Assembly (NCBI GenBank): GCA_039619475.1
Contig: CM077116.1
Span: 252,574,440-252,638,439 of the forward strand
Source of the DNA: Icerya purchasi
Taxonomy: Eukaryota; Arthropoda; Insecta; Hemiptera; Monophlebidae
DNA length: 64,000 bases
Direction: 5' to 3'
Position 1 is the first letter of the stretch, and each line of letters opens with the position of its first letter. The notes below the pieces were generated by a model. The model ran no database searches. It saw only the letters and a list, made by a program, of their open reading frames with translations, and had not been told where the DNA came from. This document shows, one piece after another, positions 1 to 12,639 of this stretch. A program made the translations under genes and the position numbers.

Positions 1-666
1 AAAACAATTATTTTAAATGTTTAATTCATATGCGGTAATTTTCTGAACATAAATAAGTTACCACATAAAATTGTTCGATTTGATTTGGGTAGAAATTTTA
101 AATAAAAATAGCATACAATTTGCAGCGTTCGCGAAATATTTTATTCAACCAGATAATCTACTTAAACGTTCGAAAATAAAACATACTGGTATGAAACAAT
201 TTGTAACTTTTACAATAATCGATTTTCATCTTTTATTTATTATTAAATTGTTTGCGTACATTAATTTAAGTAACAAATTCTTTCTTTCGTTTACTTTACA
301 AATACGAGAATACGATCCGGTTTTTTATTGCGTATTTTTTTTCGCACTATTACTATTCGCTTCAATTATATATTTTCTTCATCGACATTTTTAAACTTCG
401 ACATGTCGCTACGATTCGACACAATGAATTTTAAAAAATGTCGTGTGACGTCATGTTGCTGAAATGCAGCTTCGTTCGCTGCTACGTTTATTCGTTTGGT
501 TTCGTGTGCTAATTTTTACAAAAGCTATACGTAATTAATATAAATCTTTATATTTTATTAATTATTGCATCTACCATACTTCAGCGATCATCGCCACTTA
601 CTTTTTGTACTACGCTTGTCAAAACAGAAAAATGAACAAAATGCCGCATATTACTTAGTGTGCAAA
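1..666. other. AT-rich flank, no recognised gene
   Basis: No domain, RNA gene or repeat end is recognisable here. An open frame on the plus strand at 71-394 encodes 107 residues rich in Phe, Ile and Leu. Its composition is what AT-rich DNA gives by chance and I see no motif in it. Confidence 0.5.
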
Positions 667-667
667 T

Positions 668-668
<1 letters not shown>

Positions 669-736
<68 letters not shown>
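669..736. repeat. (TA)n microsatellite
   Basis: About 33 uninterrupted TA repeats near the inferred 5' end of the Helitron. Confidence 0.95.
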
Positions 737-741
<5 letters not shown>

Positions 742-744
742 AAG

Positions 745-1165
745 TCGTGTTAATTACACCACTTATAACTCAAGAACGGCTGGACCGATTTTCATGATCT
801 TTGATTAATTTGCATCCACGCCGAATAGCAGAATACGTAATTTAAAATAAAAATTTCAATAATTTTTTTTTTTTTTCTGTGTAAAAAAACTAAAGTCTGG
901 TGTGTTACACCATTTATAACTCAAGAACGGCTCGACCGATTATTTTTATCTTTGATTTGTTGGATTTGTCTCCACCCACCGAATAGCAGAATACTAAATT
1001 ACAAAAAAAAATTTTCGATGATTTTTTTTTTAATAAGTTGGGTGTGTATACCATTTATTGAACGGCTGGAACGATTTTTATGATCTTAGATTTGTTGCAT
1101 TTGTCTCCACCCCGAATAGCAGATTAAGAAATTTAAAACTAACTTTATTAAGAAATTTCATTTTT
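745..1165 (+). repeat. Three tandem ~150-bp modules
   Basis: Three imperfect direct copies start near 745, 897 and 1043. Each contains an ACACCA(c/t)TTATAACTC-like start, an AACGGCTGGACCGATT-like block and a CCGAATAGCAGA block, followed by a T-rich spacer. The third copy is shorter and has lost part of the first block. They belong to the Helitron body. Confidence 0.75.
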
Positions 1166-1728
1166 TTTTTTGCTGATTTTCGTCCCAATCAATTATTTAA
1201 CCTTAATTTTTGGATTTTATGAAAGGGCTTCTGTGTTTTGTTTTATATTTTGAATTTCGCTTTAAAAGGGTCATCTAGTGATGAGTTATGAATTTTTTTA
1301 AGGTGATTTTTCAGGTCGTTTTAAATTCCATATTATGTATTCTAGGCAACCAGTTGCTTTCCAAAGTAATCGCTCAGGTTAAAGTTGTAAATTGTCATAG
1401 ATAGAAGTTTAATTGTAATTTATGACCCAACTCTGATAAGTCAAACTGTTTCCGAGCTATTGTATAATTGAATAATTTTGTCTTTTGTGAACCATCGTAT
1501 TGGGTTATACTGATCTTTTTGCCAATTAAGGCGAATAATAATGCGTTGCAGCCACGTGAATTACATTCATTTCAATGTAATTAAAATACTTTTCATTTTG
1601 ATTTTTGTACATTTATTGGACTTAATTCATTTTGAGTATTAATTTTATCCTAATAAAATTTAATTCAGCTAATAAGTTATCACAACATTTACTTTCTAAG
1701 GCGGTACGAAGTTCGCCGGGTCAGCTAG

Positions 1729-4700
1729 TATTCTAATAAAAATTCTACCATTAATAGTTTCAAACTTTCTCTTCACCGGATATGGCCTAAAGGACCATCC
1801 TGCAAAACGATTGTTATTCTTTGATAAATGAATTATTTTTTAAGACATCGAAACAACAACGATATACCGCGAACGAAACTGTTCGTCGAATAAACGGAAT
1901 TTTAAATTCAGCCTTAAAAGTTTAGAGTCGGTTTAAGATATTTTAGCATTAAACTGTGTTTTGTTTTTCGTTAGTGTTGTTACTATGAAAGAAAAATAGC
2001 AATCGGGCAGGCAACACTTCAGAAAATAATAAACGTTTTAACATAGCTTCTTGTCTCGAATATCGTTTTTTTTAACGTATACGGGGGCTAGAGAAAAGAA
2101 TTTGAAAAAGAATTGAAAAAGAAGCACACATAGCGAAAGGAGGCAAGAGATGAATTTAATAAATGGAATTTCCCCTTTTTTTGTAAATCGAAAATTTTTC
2201 TTCGAACAGCCGAAGTCGTCGGTAATTGTAAACATGTTTTCGAATTTAGACGTGGAGTAAAATGTAAATAAAATTAAATGAATATAAATTTTTCGCTTAT
2301 TCGGTTCAATTTATTCGAAACCATTTTTGCTTTTCTAAAATAATAAATAATGTGCTAATAATAATGACGTTGACGTCTTTTTTGGCTCCCTTTTTTTCAC
2401 GTCACCCTCCAATTCTTTTTCTGCTCTCTTTCATTTCTCAATCTCTTCGTCTTCGTTCTCGCGAAGAAAGAGAAATATTATCGGCAGAGTAAACAAAGTA
2501 GTAAAATAAATATGTATGCCGGTTTGTTCTCGCAACAAAAAGGACGAAATTGAACGAAAGTTGTCGATTCAGCTTGTTCAGTTCTTAAAATTTAGCAAAC
2601 GATTTTAGCCTGCCGGTCTTGCCTATTTGTTTATTTATTACCGCTGCCGACTATGGATATACGCAGCCGCCGTTTTCGAAACTTGCAACTAACTTTCTCT
2701 TCAAAAACGTGCGTGTTTATGTTTATCTTTCGAAATAGGACTTTTAAAAAGTTTGTTTTGATTGATAGGGGAACCACCGTATCGCTTTGAAATTTAAGCG
2801 TTCCCGCATGCACTCGGTCGAATCGTTTTTAATCCGCTTACAATGATGCCTTCATTTTTAATGTAAACGTGAGAAATTAATAATGTCGAAAAAACAAAAA
2901 ATACATAAATAAATTGTGCTCTACGTGACCTTTTTTTTTTTTTTTTTTTTCTATTTTTTACGAACAGTTGAATTATCAACGTGTAATTATGAAATATTAA
3001 ATTACGGAATTTAAAAATGAGTTCAAATTCGGTTACAGATAGCGAGAATGCGAATAGGCAAGAATGAAGCGCTAAAAGTTTGGAATACGGAAAACATTAT
3101 TAAGGCGCTCGGGTGCCAAACCGGAGGTGTCATTATCGGGAGTTGTCTCGTAATTCAAGCATCACGCCGCTGTCACCGGTATAAATACCTAATATGCGAC
3201 ATTTAATAATACCGCAGAAATGATAGTCCGGTTGAAAGTAGAATCATCCCGAAACGAAAAAGGAACTAGATACTCTCTTTAGATTCATACTAGAAACCCT
3301 CTCAAGTATATTATGAAAATAGTTCGATTGCGCCCTATAACGGTAACATCAATAGTATGCTTAATACAATAATAGTGGAAAGTATATATGAACTGGTAAA
3401 TGCTAAGCCGTATGTCAGATGTAAATATGTTCGGTTTTGAGGGTTGCGTCAATATTGGCACATAGGAAAACTATACTTTAAATGTAGTAACCGGCCATGA
3501 TGAGAATTTTTAACAGTAGTTGCACGTACAAAAATAAAGCGGGTTAAAATTTAAAAAAATGTTTTTTGTTAAAATCTAAGTTTAATCTTTTAGTCTGCTA
3601 GTGCATAACAGTGATATAGATACAGTTTCCCCGTGATTATTTAGAAAGAAAAGTTCTTCGTAATTCGAGTAAATCGTGTGAGCTGTCGATTTTATACCGC
3701 GACTATGTTTCCGTTCAGTACTCAAAACACAGCGGACGAAAAACTATACACAAACAGCATTTATGTTCACGAGCATGTTCGTGTTGGGTTAAATTTGCGA
3801 AAGTCGAAGGATCCGTATATTGTTTATAAATATTTTTATTAATTACAATGTAAACCTTATTCAAATCATATCGTAGTTTACATAAAGTATTATTAATTTC
3901 TAAATATTTACTTTGCGATGGTTACTTACGTATAGTGTTCCATTATTTTTGAAACAAAACCGATGTGACGGTAATCGGTTTCTAATTTGACTGTATATAT
4001 TTAAATCCAATTTTTCTTGGAATTTATCTATTCCACTTTGAGTTGTGTTGAGATTAATTAAATTTACTAACATAGGGTTAATTTTGTTTATCTGCTTTTT
4101 AATGTTCTTAATTTGATTTTATCTGGATGTGGAACTTTATTATTAGCAAATTTTTTTAATCAATGGTTGATAATCACTTCTAGTGAAGTTTTAGAGATAA
4201 AAAATGACTCCTGACGAGTGTACATGTATTTTCTTTTCGTAATAAGAGCTAATTACATACGTGTTTATTGATATGTGTTATATTTTCAGAATAGGAGTAA
4301 GATCAAAATTTTTCTGCCGCGTCTTATCGGCAAAATTTCCCATTAATCGTGTTATTTTTATAATCTCTTACATCGTTTGTTTATATTGTGAGCGTATTTT
4401 CAATTTTGAGTAATATCTGAATTTTTTTTTTTTTTTAAAATTAATCTGGCCTTGTTTTCGAAGTTTTATTATTGAATTACTTTCCGGCAATACAAGTCGC
4501 TAATTTGTATCTAATAATGACATACGTGATTTTCCGTAATTTAATTTGAACGTCTGGTATATTAACGAACTCGTTTAGCTTATTTACATGCATACATAAA
4601 ACTATATGGAGTAAAAGGCAGAAAAATGCAGCATGAACGTTCCAAAAAGTTCTAAAAATCTATTTAATATACCGAAAATGTAGAAAAAATGTTATACCAG

Positions 4701-4830
4701 TACAGCCCGAGCGATACGAGAAACAAAACGTGAATTGTTAAAATAATGAAAATAATTGATTACGAGTACAAAGAACACATCTTAAAACACGAAAAAAATT
4801 ATGAATAAGTGAAAGAACAATAAAAACCGT
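1729..4830. other. Unassigned AT-rich DNA
   Basis: I see no gene here. There is a T run at 2931-2950 and a pyrimidine-rich stretch at 2376-2460. On the plus strand around 3000-3560, broken frames contain a weakly gag-like phrase (YWHIGKLYFKC) near 3450, too poor to call. Confidence 0.5.
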
Positions 4831-5280
4831 TTGATTTATCATCTCGTATTGCCGCCTCGAGCTTCGATCACCGCAGCGCATCGTGTTGGCATCGATTCAA
4901 TAAGAGTGCGAATAGTGCCCTACGAAATTGAATCCCACTCCTCTAAAAGGGCATTACCCAGCTGTAACAATGAATTTGGTGGTGGAGTACGACTTCGAAT
5001 ACGTCGTCTGAGGATATCCCACAACTGCTCTATCGATTTGAGGTCTGGACTGTGTGCTGGGCAATCCATTGTAGAGAATTTTCCAACTTGTTTTTGTAGC
5101 TTTAGCAACGTGAAGGCGGGCCTTGTCTCGTTGTAGGAGGAATTCTTCAACCACAAATGGTGCAAACGGCACGACATGGGTCTGGAAAATGGAAGTAATG
5201 TAAAAAGGAGCGTTTACCGACAGTCGTTGATAAATATGGAGTTCAGTTTTGGCATTATATTGAATTTCGCTCCGCGCCAT
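4831..5280 (-). pseudogene. Tc1/mariner transposase relic
   Basis: Two overlapping minus-strand frames together read as the C-terminal catalytic half of a Tc1-type transposase. The upstream frame (about 5100-5280) has DAKTELHIYQRLSVNA-like and RDKARLHVAKAT-like blocks, the latter matching the usual second-Asp region (HDNARPHVA). The downstream frame (4920-5110) has CPAHSPDLKSIEQLWD, which carries the third acidic residue, and then an EEWDSIS-like stretch. A frameshift near 5100 separates the two. In the second-Asp block the usual D-N-A-R reads D-K-A-R. The N-terminal DNA-binding half and the inverted termini are not visible, so this is a dead fragment. Confidence 0.85.
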
Positions 5281-5968
5281 TTTAGAGTCCCTGAAAAAAT
5301 TAGCGCGTCAGGCGAGAGGAATGTATTTATTCATAAAGATGTGGGAATATATGATAATGACAGATAAGGAAATAAAATTGGGGGAAAGAAGAAAAATAGA
5401 ATACGGGCTGAGGGAAAACTATTTGTATAAATTGTCGTTAGCTAAAATAAAGATGGAGGAGCAAGCAGACAAATATAACTCAGTTGTTAAATAAAATGCC
5501 TAAGGAAATAATAGAGGAGGAAAAAATCGGGGTGAAAAAAAAGAAAATAAAGGCGAATGGTTACAGAAAGAGGGAAATATAGGAACAATCATTAAATAAG
5601 AGAAAAGGGTACGGAAATAGTGATAAACAAAAGTGAAAGAAAAAAGTGGAAGGAAAAGGGACGGAAAAAAAATAAAATAAAATAAAATAAGAGATTAGTT
5701 ATAGCTGAGTTAGAAATAAGGAAAAATAGGGTAAGTCTGTAATAAAATGATTTGCACGAGACATATTTAGATGTAAGAAAACTCGTCGACACTAGCTTGA
5801 CGAGGAAATGCGTGAATATTAATAAATATAGGTATATTTTCAAAAAAAAAAAAAAAAAAAAAATGGAACATGTTTTTATTTGCAACAAGAAAACTTAGAA
5901 CTGTTCGAAGTGCAACATGTAATTAAGTGGTCGGAAAGGACCGACTTTATTACTCCCGATGGAATTTG

Positions 5969-5999
<31 letters not shown>

Positions 6000-6729
6000 T
6001 TTTTTTTAATGTTAAATATTGTCTCTTCTCCTACTGGATTGGAGACAATGATTAAACAAAATACCCTTAGCTTATATCTTATCCGAAGATAAACAATACA
6101 TGCGATGGAACTATAAAGGATAACTTAAATAATACAAGTAGTTAATTAAAAATCGACGGAAAGTCAATACTTACAGTAATCATATTTAAGAATTCACGTG
6201 TACAAATCGGCAATAGGTTTTAAAAAAATTTAAATCACCGCAAATAAGGATCCCTGTGCAAAAGCCTTTTACTTTTTTTTACTCGATGAAATCATCATGT
6301 GATTCGAATTTAAATTTGTAATGTATTTCCAAGTCGGATAAATGATGATTAGCGCACCGGTTACCGCTCAACATCAATGAAGTGCACCAGTGTTGCTCGC
6401 AGTTTCTCTTGAACATTAATCTTCCGTCACCGGCATTCTCTCTATTAACCCAAAAGCCGCTCGAAAGTCTTCAGAATATATGCCTTTTTGTTTTTTTCTT
6501 CCCCTAGTTATGGACTAAATGTGCAGCATCACAGATAGAGTTTCCCGTACTTTCAGTTTTCAAAACGCGGAATTTGTTAAAAATTTGCAGTGGTATTATT
6601 TGTGCAGATGTAAGTTGCAATTTTTATACAGAAAAAAAAGGAAAAGTAATAAAAAATAGAAAAACATTTTTTTAATTTAGTCGGTACCAATCTCTTTACT
6701 CGTAGCTAATACGATTTTTTCATAAGGTT
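5281..6729. other. Unassigned, purine-rich and simple-repeat DNA
   Basis: No gene is seen. It holds a purine-rich stretch (5370-5700), an AAAAT-type repeat near 5669-5690, an A run at 5841-5862 and a tetranucleotide repeat described separately. Confidence 0.6.
5968..6007. repeat. (ATTT)n microsatellite
   Basis: Ten or so tandem ATTT units ending in a T run. Confidence 0.95.
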
Positions 6730-7330
6730 TTTTTTTTTTTTATTTTATTTTATGGACACATCAGCACAGGGGACATTCACCCAACACAAGGAATATCATT
6801 TCCGACAGTAGAAATGTCACGTTGGAAGATAGCTGTGGAATAGAGTGGAGCGAAGGTGCTAAATTGTAAAAGTGAATAGGTTTAATGAAAAATTGGGGAT
6901 CTGGAAAAAGAGGAAGCAAAAAAATCTTGCGACCTGATTATAAAAAAAAAACAAAAAAAAAACAAACAATAAAACCCAGAGACGTGAGAAGGAAACTTTA
7001 GGAATCGGGAAACTGTTTGAAACTTGAGCTAGAGGATAGAAGTTGCCGAAAGTGATAGGAATGGAGAGGATTTGTGTTTCGAAGTCAAGACCGAGCGGAG
7101 GAAGAAGTGAAAAAACGTAAGAATGTTTCGGGGAAAGATCGTCATCGACACGAAGGAAAGCCGATTAACTGACGAGAGAGTATTAATGAGATGCCGATGA
7201 TGAAAGTGGGGGGTCACATAGGCTTTGTGACGGAGATGGTTGCCGGTGAGAGTCGGTCGGTTCTATTCGCCTGCGGAGTAACTCCCCGGAGGCGTCAAGG
7301 TGAAGTTCGACAGTAGGGAAGGGTGCGCAA
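6730..7330 (-). pseudogene. Possible LINE 3' end fragment
   Basis: On the minus strand a broken frame contains a Thr-His-Ser/Pro-rich block and an HFHHRHLINTLSS-like segment near 7170-7215. These resemble the Cys/His-containing C-terminus that follows RNase H in I-like LINEs (form C-x2-C...H-I-L..C). It is followed toward lower coordinates by a T-rich run at about 6729-6750, which would be the complement of a poly-A tail. The key cysteines are not preserved, so the call rests on layout and similarity to the LINE at 21.6-22.4 kb. Confidence 0.3.
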
Positions 7331-8539
7331 GTCGAAGTTAATGATTTCACGGCCGTTAACGGGAATACATAAAGTTTCGCCTTGAATTTTCCGGAAAATT
7401 GAGCAATTATGATTGACGATTTTCGAAGCAGCTTAATCCGGCGCCTGTTTTTCCATTAGGACAATTAGCGGGCGCAGTTTAGGCGTGATGTGTGAGAGAC
7501 TTAAAATTGGATTAGTCGGTGTATTTCGGCATTGAAAAAAAAATTGCGCACGCGTGTACGTTCAGCGAAGGAACAACGTTCGAAAAAAGCGCTTTCGTTA
7601 TTATTCGTTGCGTAACGTTGGAGCGGACTTTGAACAATCTATTAGGAGGGGGGGGGGGGATAAACGAAATGAAATAAACGTCTAGCGAATAAATAGACGA
7701 GGAAAAAATCGTGTAGGTTAAAAATGAAACGAAAAAATCTCCCACGGGACCGTGAAATTAGGAGATTAAAATTCAGATGGCGAACTCGGGCAATAATTTC
7801 TAGCGGCCCCGTTGCTAGTTCGCAGTTGAATTAAATTTTGATCTTAATTCATTTCAGTCGACACGGATCGAACAAGTACCGGAAAATATGTCTTTTTTAA
7901 CTCGGCTCAGCGAACGTTAATTTATTTTTGCCCCGTTACCGTTCGTTTTTCGCTCGCCAAACGGCCTTTTCCCGTCCGAGGAGCGAAATCGAAAATTGAT
8001 CATGGCAGATAAGTTTAGACTGAAACAAGTTTTGCTGTAAAGTTTTACCGGGCGAAAGCGAAAAAGTGACCAGGTCGCCAATTTAGGATGTCGGCTGATT
8101 TGGCCCCGGCAGTTGATCATCCGAGCTGGAAAAATATTCAGAGTAATAGTTTTAAAGAAAGATGTTTAAGAGAAATCGACTAATCAGAAATCGGTCGGTT
8201 CTAAAAATTCCGCGAAAAACGCTGGAAGGTTAAGAGTAAAGAAGAATAGCTTTATTATTAAAAACAAATCGCGGTTAAGGTTAATGCAGTAATGGATGAT
8301 TAACCGATTTACAAAAAAAAAAAAAAGTAAAAAATAAAAAGTAAAAGAAACTTAAATTTAATTTAACCATAAATTAAAACTTTCTCTACGTAGAGGATGA
8401 GAAGCATACACGTAATAAAATATCGCTGATTTAAATAACAGAATTTAAATCGAATTAACCCCTCTGATGTATAAATTACACAAATTACACAAATTACACA
8501 AATTACACCATCTTTGTTTAGGAATGCTTTAAAGGGTTT
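7331..8539. other. Unassigned DNA with a short 9-bp tandem repeat
   Basis: I recognise no gene. A 9-bp unit (ACAAATTAC) is repeated about four times at 8472-8508, and a poly-A stretch lies at 8311-8326. Confidence 0.6.
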
Positions 8540-10110
8540 TTTACATAGCTGACGAGGGACTAACTTTACGGATGAAGTGTCAAACCATTTTCTGACATCT
8601 TACATGCACACGAGTATCCGGGTCTTCTGCTGGATCCTTTCCCTGTTATAGCCCCCTGGTGTATTATTTTGTACTTCTGCTAACGTATGATTACTTTTGC
8701 TCGGGTAGAATGATGTTTTTCTTTATACGTTTTTTTTTTTTTTTTTCCGGATCTGCGAAGTTTTGTAAAATTCAACGTTAAAAGCCTATCAAAAAAAACG
8801 GCGTCCACCGACAAGTATGAGTAGATGAAACATTTCAGGAAGTCCAAGTCGTGGTATCTCAGACCAATTTTTTTCCCCGCTAAATAAGTTTCTCATAAAC
8901 TTTGGTTGTTCAGTTCGAGATCCGATTTATTTTTTTCAGCTGCAGTTAGCGTCTAAACATGTATAATAAATGTGATCAGTTCTTTACTACCTTTGATTTT
9001 TGTACTGCACTCGGTATATGGGTTTTTTCAAAAATACCACCTCATCTTTGCCCTGGAAGTTGTGTGTTCGTTGAGAAAGTTCTTGGCTCTAACGAACGAT
9101 TTTATTTAACATTATCTGTATTTCGGTTTTTGACTGTTAGCGAGGATTAAGCAGAAATCCCCTGATATTTTTTCGTCTAAAGTCTTTTTGATTATTGTCT
9201 TCGTACGGAAATTAAAAAGAAACGGTGTGATAAATTCTCATCGAACTCTTGATGATCATGTCTGCAGGGATATTCCCATCTCCCCCTTATCGGTTTGGTT
9301 TTCTACTGTGATCCGCTCGTAATATGAAGGTCCCCTTTTCGAATTTGTTTTAGCATTTTCAGCAGTTCATGTCAGACACGGTCGAAAGCTTTACAGCGGT
9401 CTATCTCACACTTTCCCCGGTAACATTCATGTTACGGTGGCATAGTATCCGCGTACGGACTGCGATAACAACTTTCAGAGATTGTGCGAGACACGAGGCT
9501 TATCAATCGGTAATCATCACACTCGATGTGGAACACTTGGCTTCTTTGGTAGAATTTCGAAGTCAATCAAATCACTCCTGCGAGCGGTACACATTATTGA
9601 ATATCTGAGTTACCAAACAGCTTCATCTTGTTCTGCGATAATTTTGAGAACTTCGACACGATCCGGTCCGATGACTTTTTTATTTTTTTGTCAACTGATT
9701 GCGTGAACCAGTTTTTCTCTTGTTATCGAAGTATCCGAAGTAGTCGTGTTCGGTTTCTGTTACCGTTGAAGAGCTGAATGATGTATGATTCCCAGTTCTA
9801 TAATTTTTCGTCATCATGAATCGGCGTTGAATTTCTTATAATTTCCAGTCATTTCTTTCTTCTTTTTGTGCAAATCAGAAAGATCACCGTAGCTCTTCAA
9901 TTTTCTCGCATTTAATATTCCAGTAGTTCTCTTCGTGCTTTCCTTACATACCAATGTTTTTGTTCGGTCGTTTATATACAGCTTTTTTTTTTTCCCCTTC
10001 CATTAGATTCACCATCTATTAACTTAACGGTACTAATGATTTTTTTCTTCTCTGTTCTATTGATTTTTCGTAGGGATTCTTCATTCGGTCAATATTCTTC
10101 CGTCTTCTTA
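8540..10110 (-). pseudogene. RTE-like LINE reverse transcriptase relic
   Basis: A succession of minus-strand fragments in shifting frames follows the order of an RTE-type endonuclease/reverse transcriptase. A WESYIIQLFN block lies before the RT (about 9790), then VIGPD and EVLKIIAEQDEA-like (9610-9690), LPKKPS (about 9550), DYRLISLVSRT-like (about 9500), CKAFDRV (about 9385, the first catalytic Asp block) and an SPxLFNF-like block (about 9230). A KTR...DVRKWFD-like C-terminal block lies near 8600-8640. Stops and frameshifts occur throughout and the YADD box is not visible. It is an old, decayed insertion; a separate RTE-type C-terminus lies at 16.3 kb. Confidence 0.75.
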
Positions 10111-11966
10111 TTTCTTGCAATTTCGCCTTTGAAGGTTTTGTTCTTTAATCTTTCGAGTTAAACGTAAAAAAGTAATGATTGTAACGTTTATGTTCTTGCA
10201 ACTTCTAGATTTTATATTTGACAAATGTAGAAAGTAAATAGCCGGAAATAACTAAAAACTGAGAAGACTCGAATTTGCATTTGAAAATCGTTGCTCGCTT
10301 CTTCCGTGTTGCTCCTTAACGACGTATCTGGCAGCTAGACGTCTGGAAGAATATGTTTTATAGAGAATATTAAAGCGTACTACTCTGCATATTTTTATCG
10401 TAAATTGCAACTTACAAGGCCGGTATTATTTCATGGTGCACGGGAGTGGATGAATATTTAATGTTTTCACGATTGAAGGGAATTTTTATAGGATGTTTAA
10501 TAGCCTAAGACTAGTGTCTCTGTAATGTAATCTGTTTAGGAGAGGAATAGTTCGTGTACGCGTAAAAGTAATTTAGGATTAATATTTTATATTTGTAATT
10601 AGATGTACATTTTAAAATTAGATATGTGGGAAGGACATGATCTAGTTTAGTCTTAAGAATTTATCATAGGAGGTGGAATGGAAGAGTTTGAGAAAAGAGA
10701 ATGTACTGAAACACAGAAGAAACGAAAAAAAAAATCGAAAAAAGAAAACGATTTTATGTAAAAACCAATAAGTAGCGTTAAAAAAGTTAATTAAAAGCAA
10801 AAATATTTTTTTAAAATATTACGAGAGGCTATGTTCGAAGACACAAGTGTAGAATAAACACAAAAATGCGCCAACTTGTTATACTTTTAAATATTAATCG
10901 GAATTATCCGAAATGTGACGAGTTGCACTTTTTTAAAATTCGAATAATTATATACAATATATAGGCATTTGGTATTTTAAAATGTTTTTGGCGAGATTAC
11001 TTAATTAGTAAGAAATATACACGGGTTCCTTTGTTTTTAAAAAAAAAATTTTATGATATTTTTCCAATTTCGAAATAATTATTATTTGTAATAAATACGT
11101 AATTTTGTTTCTGACAGAAGCGTATTTTTTCTAAATCACAAACATTAATTGTACCTATATATTTATAGCTAAAATTTATATTATGTTCAGTTTCTATGTG
11201 TATATTTCATCTCATAAATTACGGAAGTTTCGTTTCTCCTTATGACTGTTACGTTAACTTATTGCTAGCTCCGTCGCCGTGTTATATGTGTATTGCAAGG
11301 CCAAAGGCGCGGATGGACGCATAGTTAAATGTGTTTGTTTACACGTACTAAGGAAAAAAGGGATGTCTTATCGTTTGTTCGTTGTCCTGAAGTAGAACGG
11401 AAAGCGCGCGGGAAAATGTAATCAAGATCGAATAAACTTGGAGCAATCTAAAAAAAAAAAAATATGTTGAATGGGAAATATCGTCGGCAGGACGAGGAGG
11501 TTTGCTAAGAATACAAAAGAGAAAGATTTTAGGGTGGCGAATGCGCAATCGATACAGCGCTACTTTCTCTGATCGGTCCCCGTAGTTACCGAACGATCTC
11601 TAGTCAGCCGAATTATACAAAGTTTATCTGATAAATTTGTTCTGAATTGTAGACCATTTATTAGTGAACAATGTTTTAACCAGCGCAGAAAAATCTAATA
11701 AAGGAATCGCGATATCTGGAGTGGACGAGCTTCTTGTACGACCAGATCGACTAGTTTATTTTGCACTATGTTTTTGCGGCACAGTATCCAAACGAAGGTA
11801 TTACGACTTAATTCTTAGCACAGCCGTGAAATAATATATCTTTGGTGATCGCGACTTCAAACGGAATTGCCGAAGGAAAAATAAACGCAGACAAAGATAT
11901 AAGAGCATCTAAATTAGACTAAATTATGAAGTCAAAGGGCAAGTTTGACATCAGATGGCAGAAATT
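10111..11966. other. Unassigned AT-rich DNA
   Basis: I see no gene, RNA or terminal repeat in this stretch. Confidence 0.5.
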
Positions 11967-12398
11967 AAAACATATCTGCTGATGAATGTATGATATCCGC
12001 TTGATCTGCGACTATTGCGCAACAACTAAATCTGATCTAGAGCAATTGAATATTTTTATCCGATCAGGATAGTTTGAAAGCAAATTTTGAAAGTTGCAAA
12101 TAATTACAGTGAATGAGACATATTTACCAACTTCTTGCAGTGACAGATTAACATGGATTGAATAGTTTGACCATGTTGAAAGAATTGCACGCGCTTTATC
12201 ATGTAACTTGGGAAAGTTGTTAATGGATGCAGAGTTTAAAATTCTTGTTATGTAAGATAAAAATGAAAGTCTTTTAACGGGGTAGATATGTATTAGAAAA
12301 CTTAAAAGGCAGGAATTGAGGATTTTAGATTTAGTTGTTCACGCAGTAGTCGCAGATCAAGCGGATATTACACATTTATCAGCAGATAGATTTTGGGA
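11967..12398. repeat. Imperfect inverted repeat, ~68-bp arms
   Basis: The left arm (11967-12034) and right arm (about 12327-12394) are reverse complements with few mismatches. Both contain TATCTGCTGAT and ATATCCGCTTGATCTGCGAC. The spacer is about 290 bp. The layout suits a small non-autonomous DNA transposon (MITE), but I cannot define a target duplication. Confidence 0.6.
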
Positions 12399-12639
12399 TG
12401 AGTTAGCAAATGAGTATAAAATTGTCGCCGGGGATGGAGAGTTCATCGCTATTTTCGCATAAAAAGCTGACGGTTACAGAAGTACGAAAAGTTCTGGAAA
12501 TCGTTGAATTACATAACGTTGAAAAACGGTTAACTTGTTTAGAATGTTTTTCTTACATATATATATATATATGTATACGGGAAATCCGTGGTGGATTTTG
12601 GTTAAATATTAAGCCCGGATACTTCACACTTTCACATAT

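Larger units (their letters stand above)
667..1728 (+). mobile_element. Non-autonomous Helitron
   Basis: The segment begins with TC after an A (667) and ends with CTAG followed by T (1725-1729), the A|TC...CTAG|T arrangement expected of Helitrons. Just before the 3' end, GGCG and CGCC can pair as a short hairpin. The terminal phrase around 1701-1729 (GTTCGCCGGGTCAGCTAGT) closely resembles common insect Helitron tails. The body has a TA microsatellite, three tandem modules and AT-rich filler, with no Rep/helicase frame. The exact 5' boundary lies at the edge of the microsatellite and is less certain than the 3' end. Confidence 0.7.

Noticed and set aside
3000..3560. Possible gag zinc-knuckle remnant (YWHIGKLYFKC) on the plus strand
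   Set aside because: Only one weak phrase, no full CX2CX4HX4C and no adjoining LINE motifs.
8472..8508. CRISPR-like short direct repeats
   Set aside because: A 9-bp tandem repeat without spacers in eukaryotic DNA is a minisatellite, not a CRISPR array.
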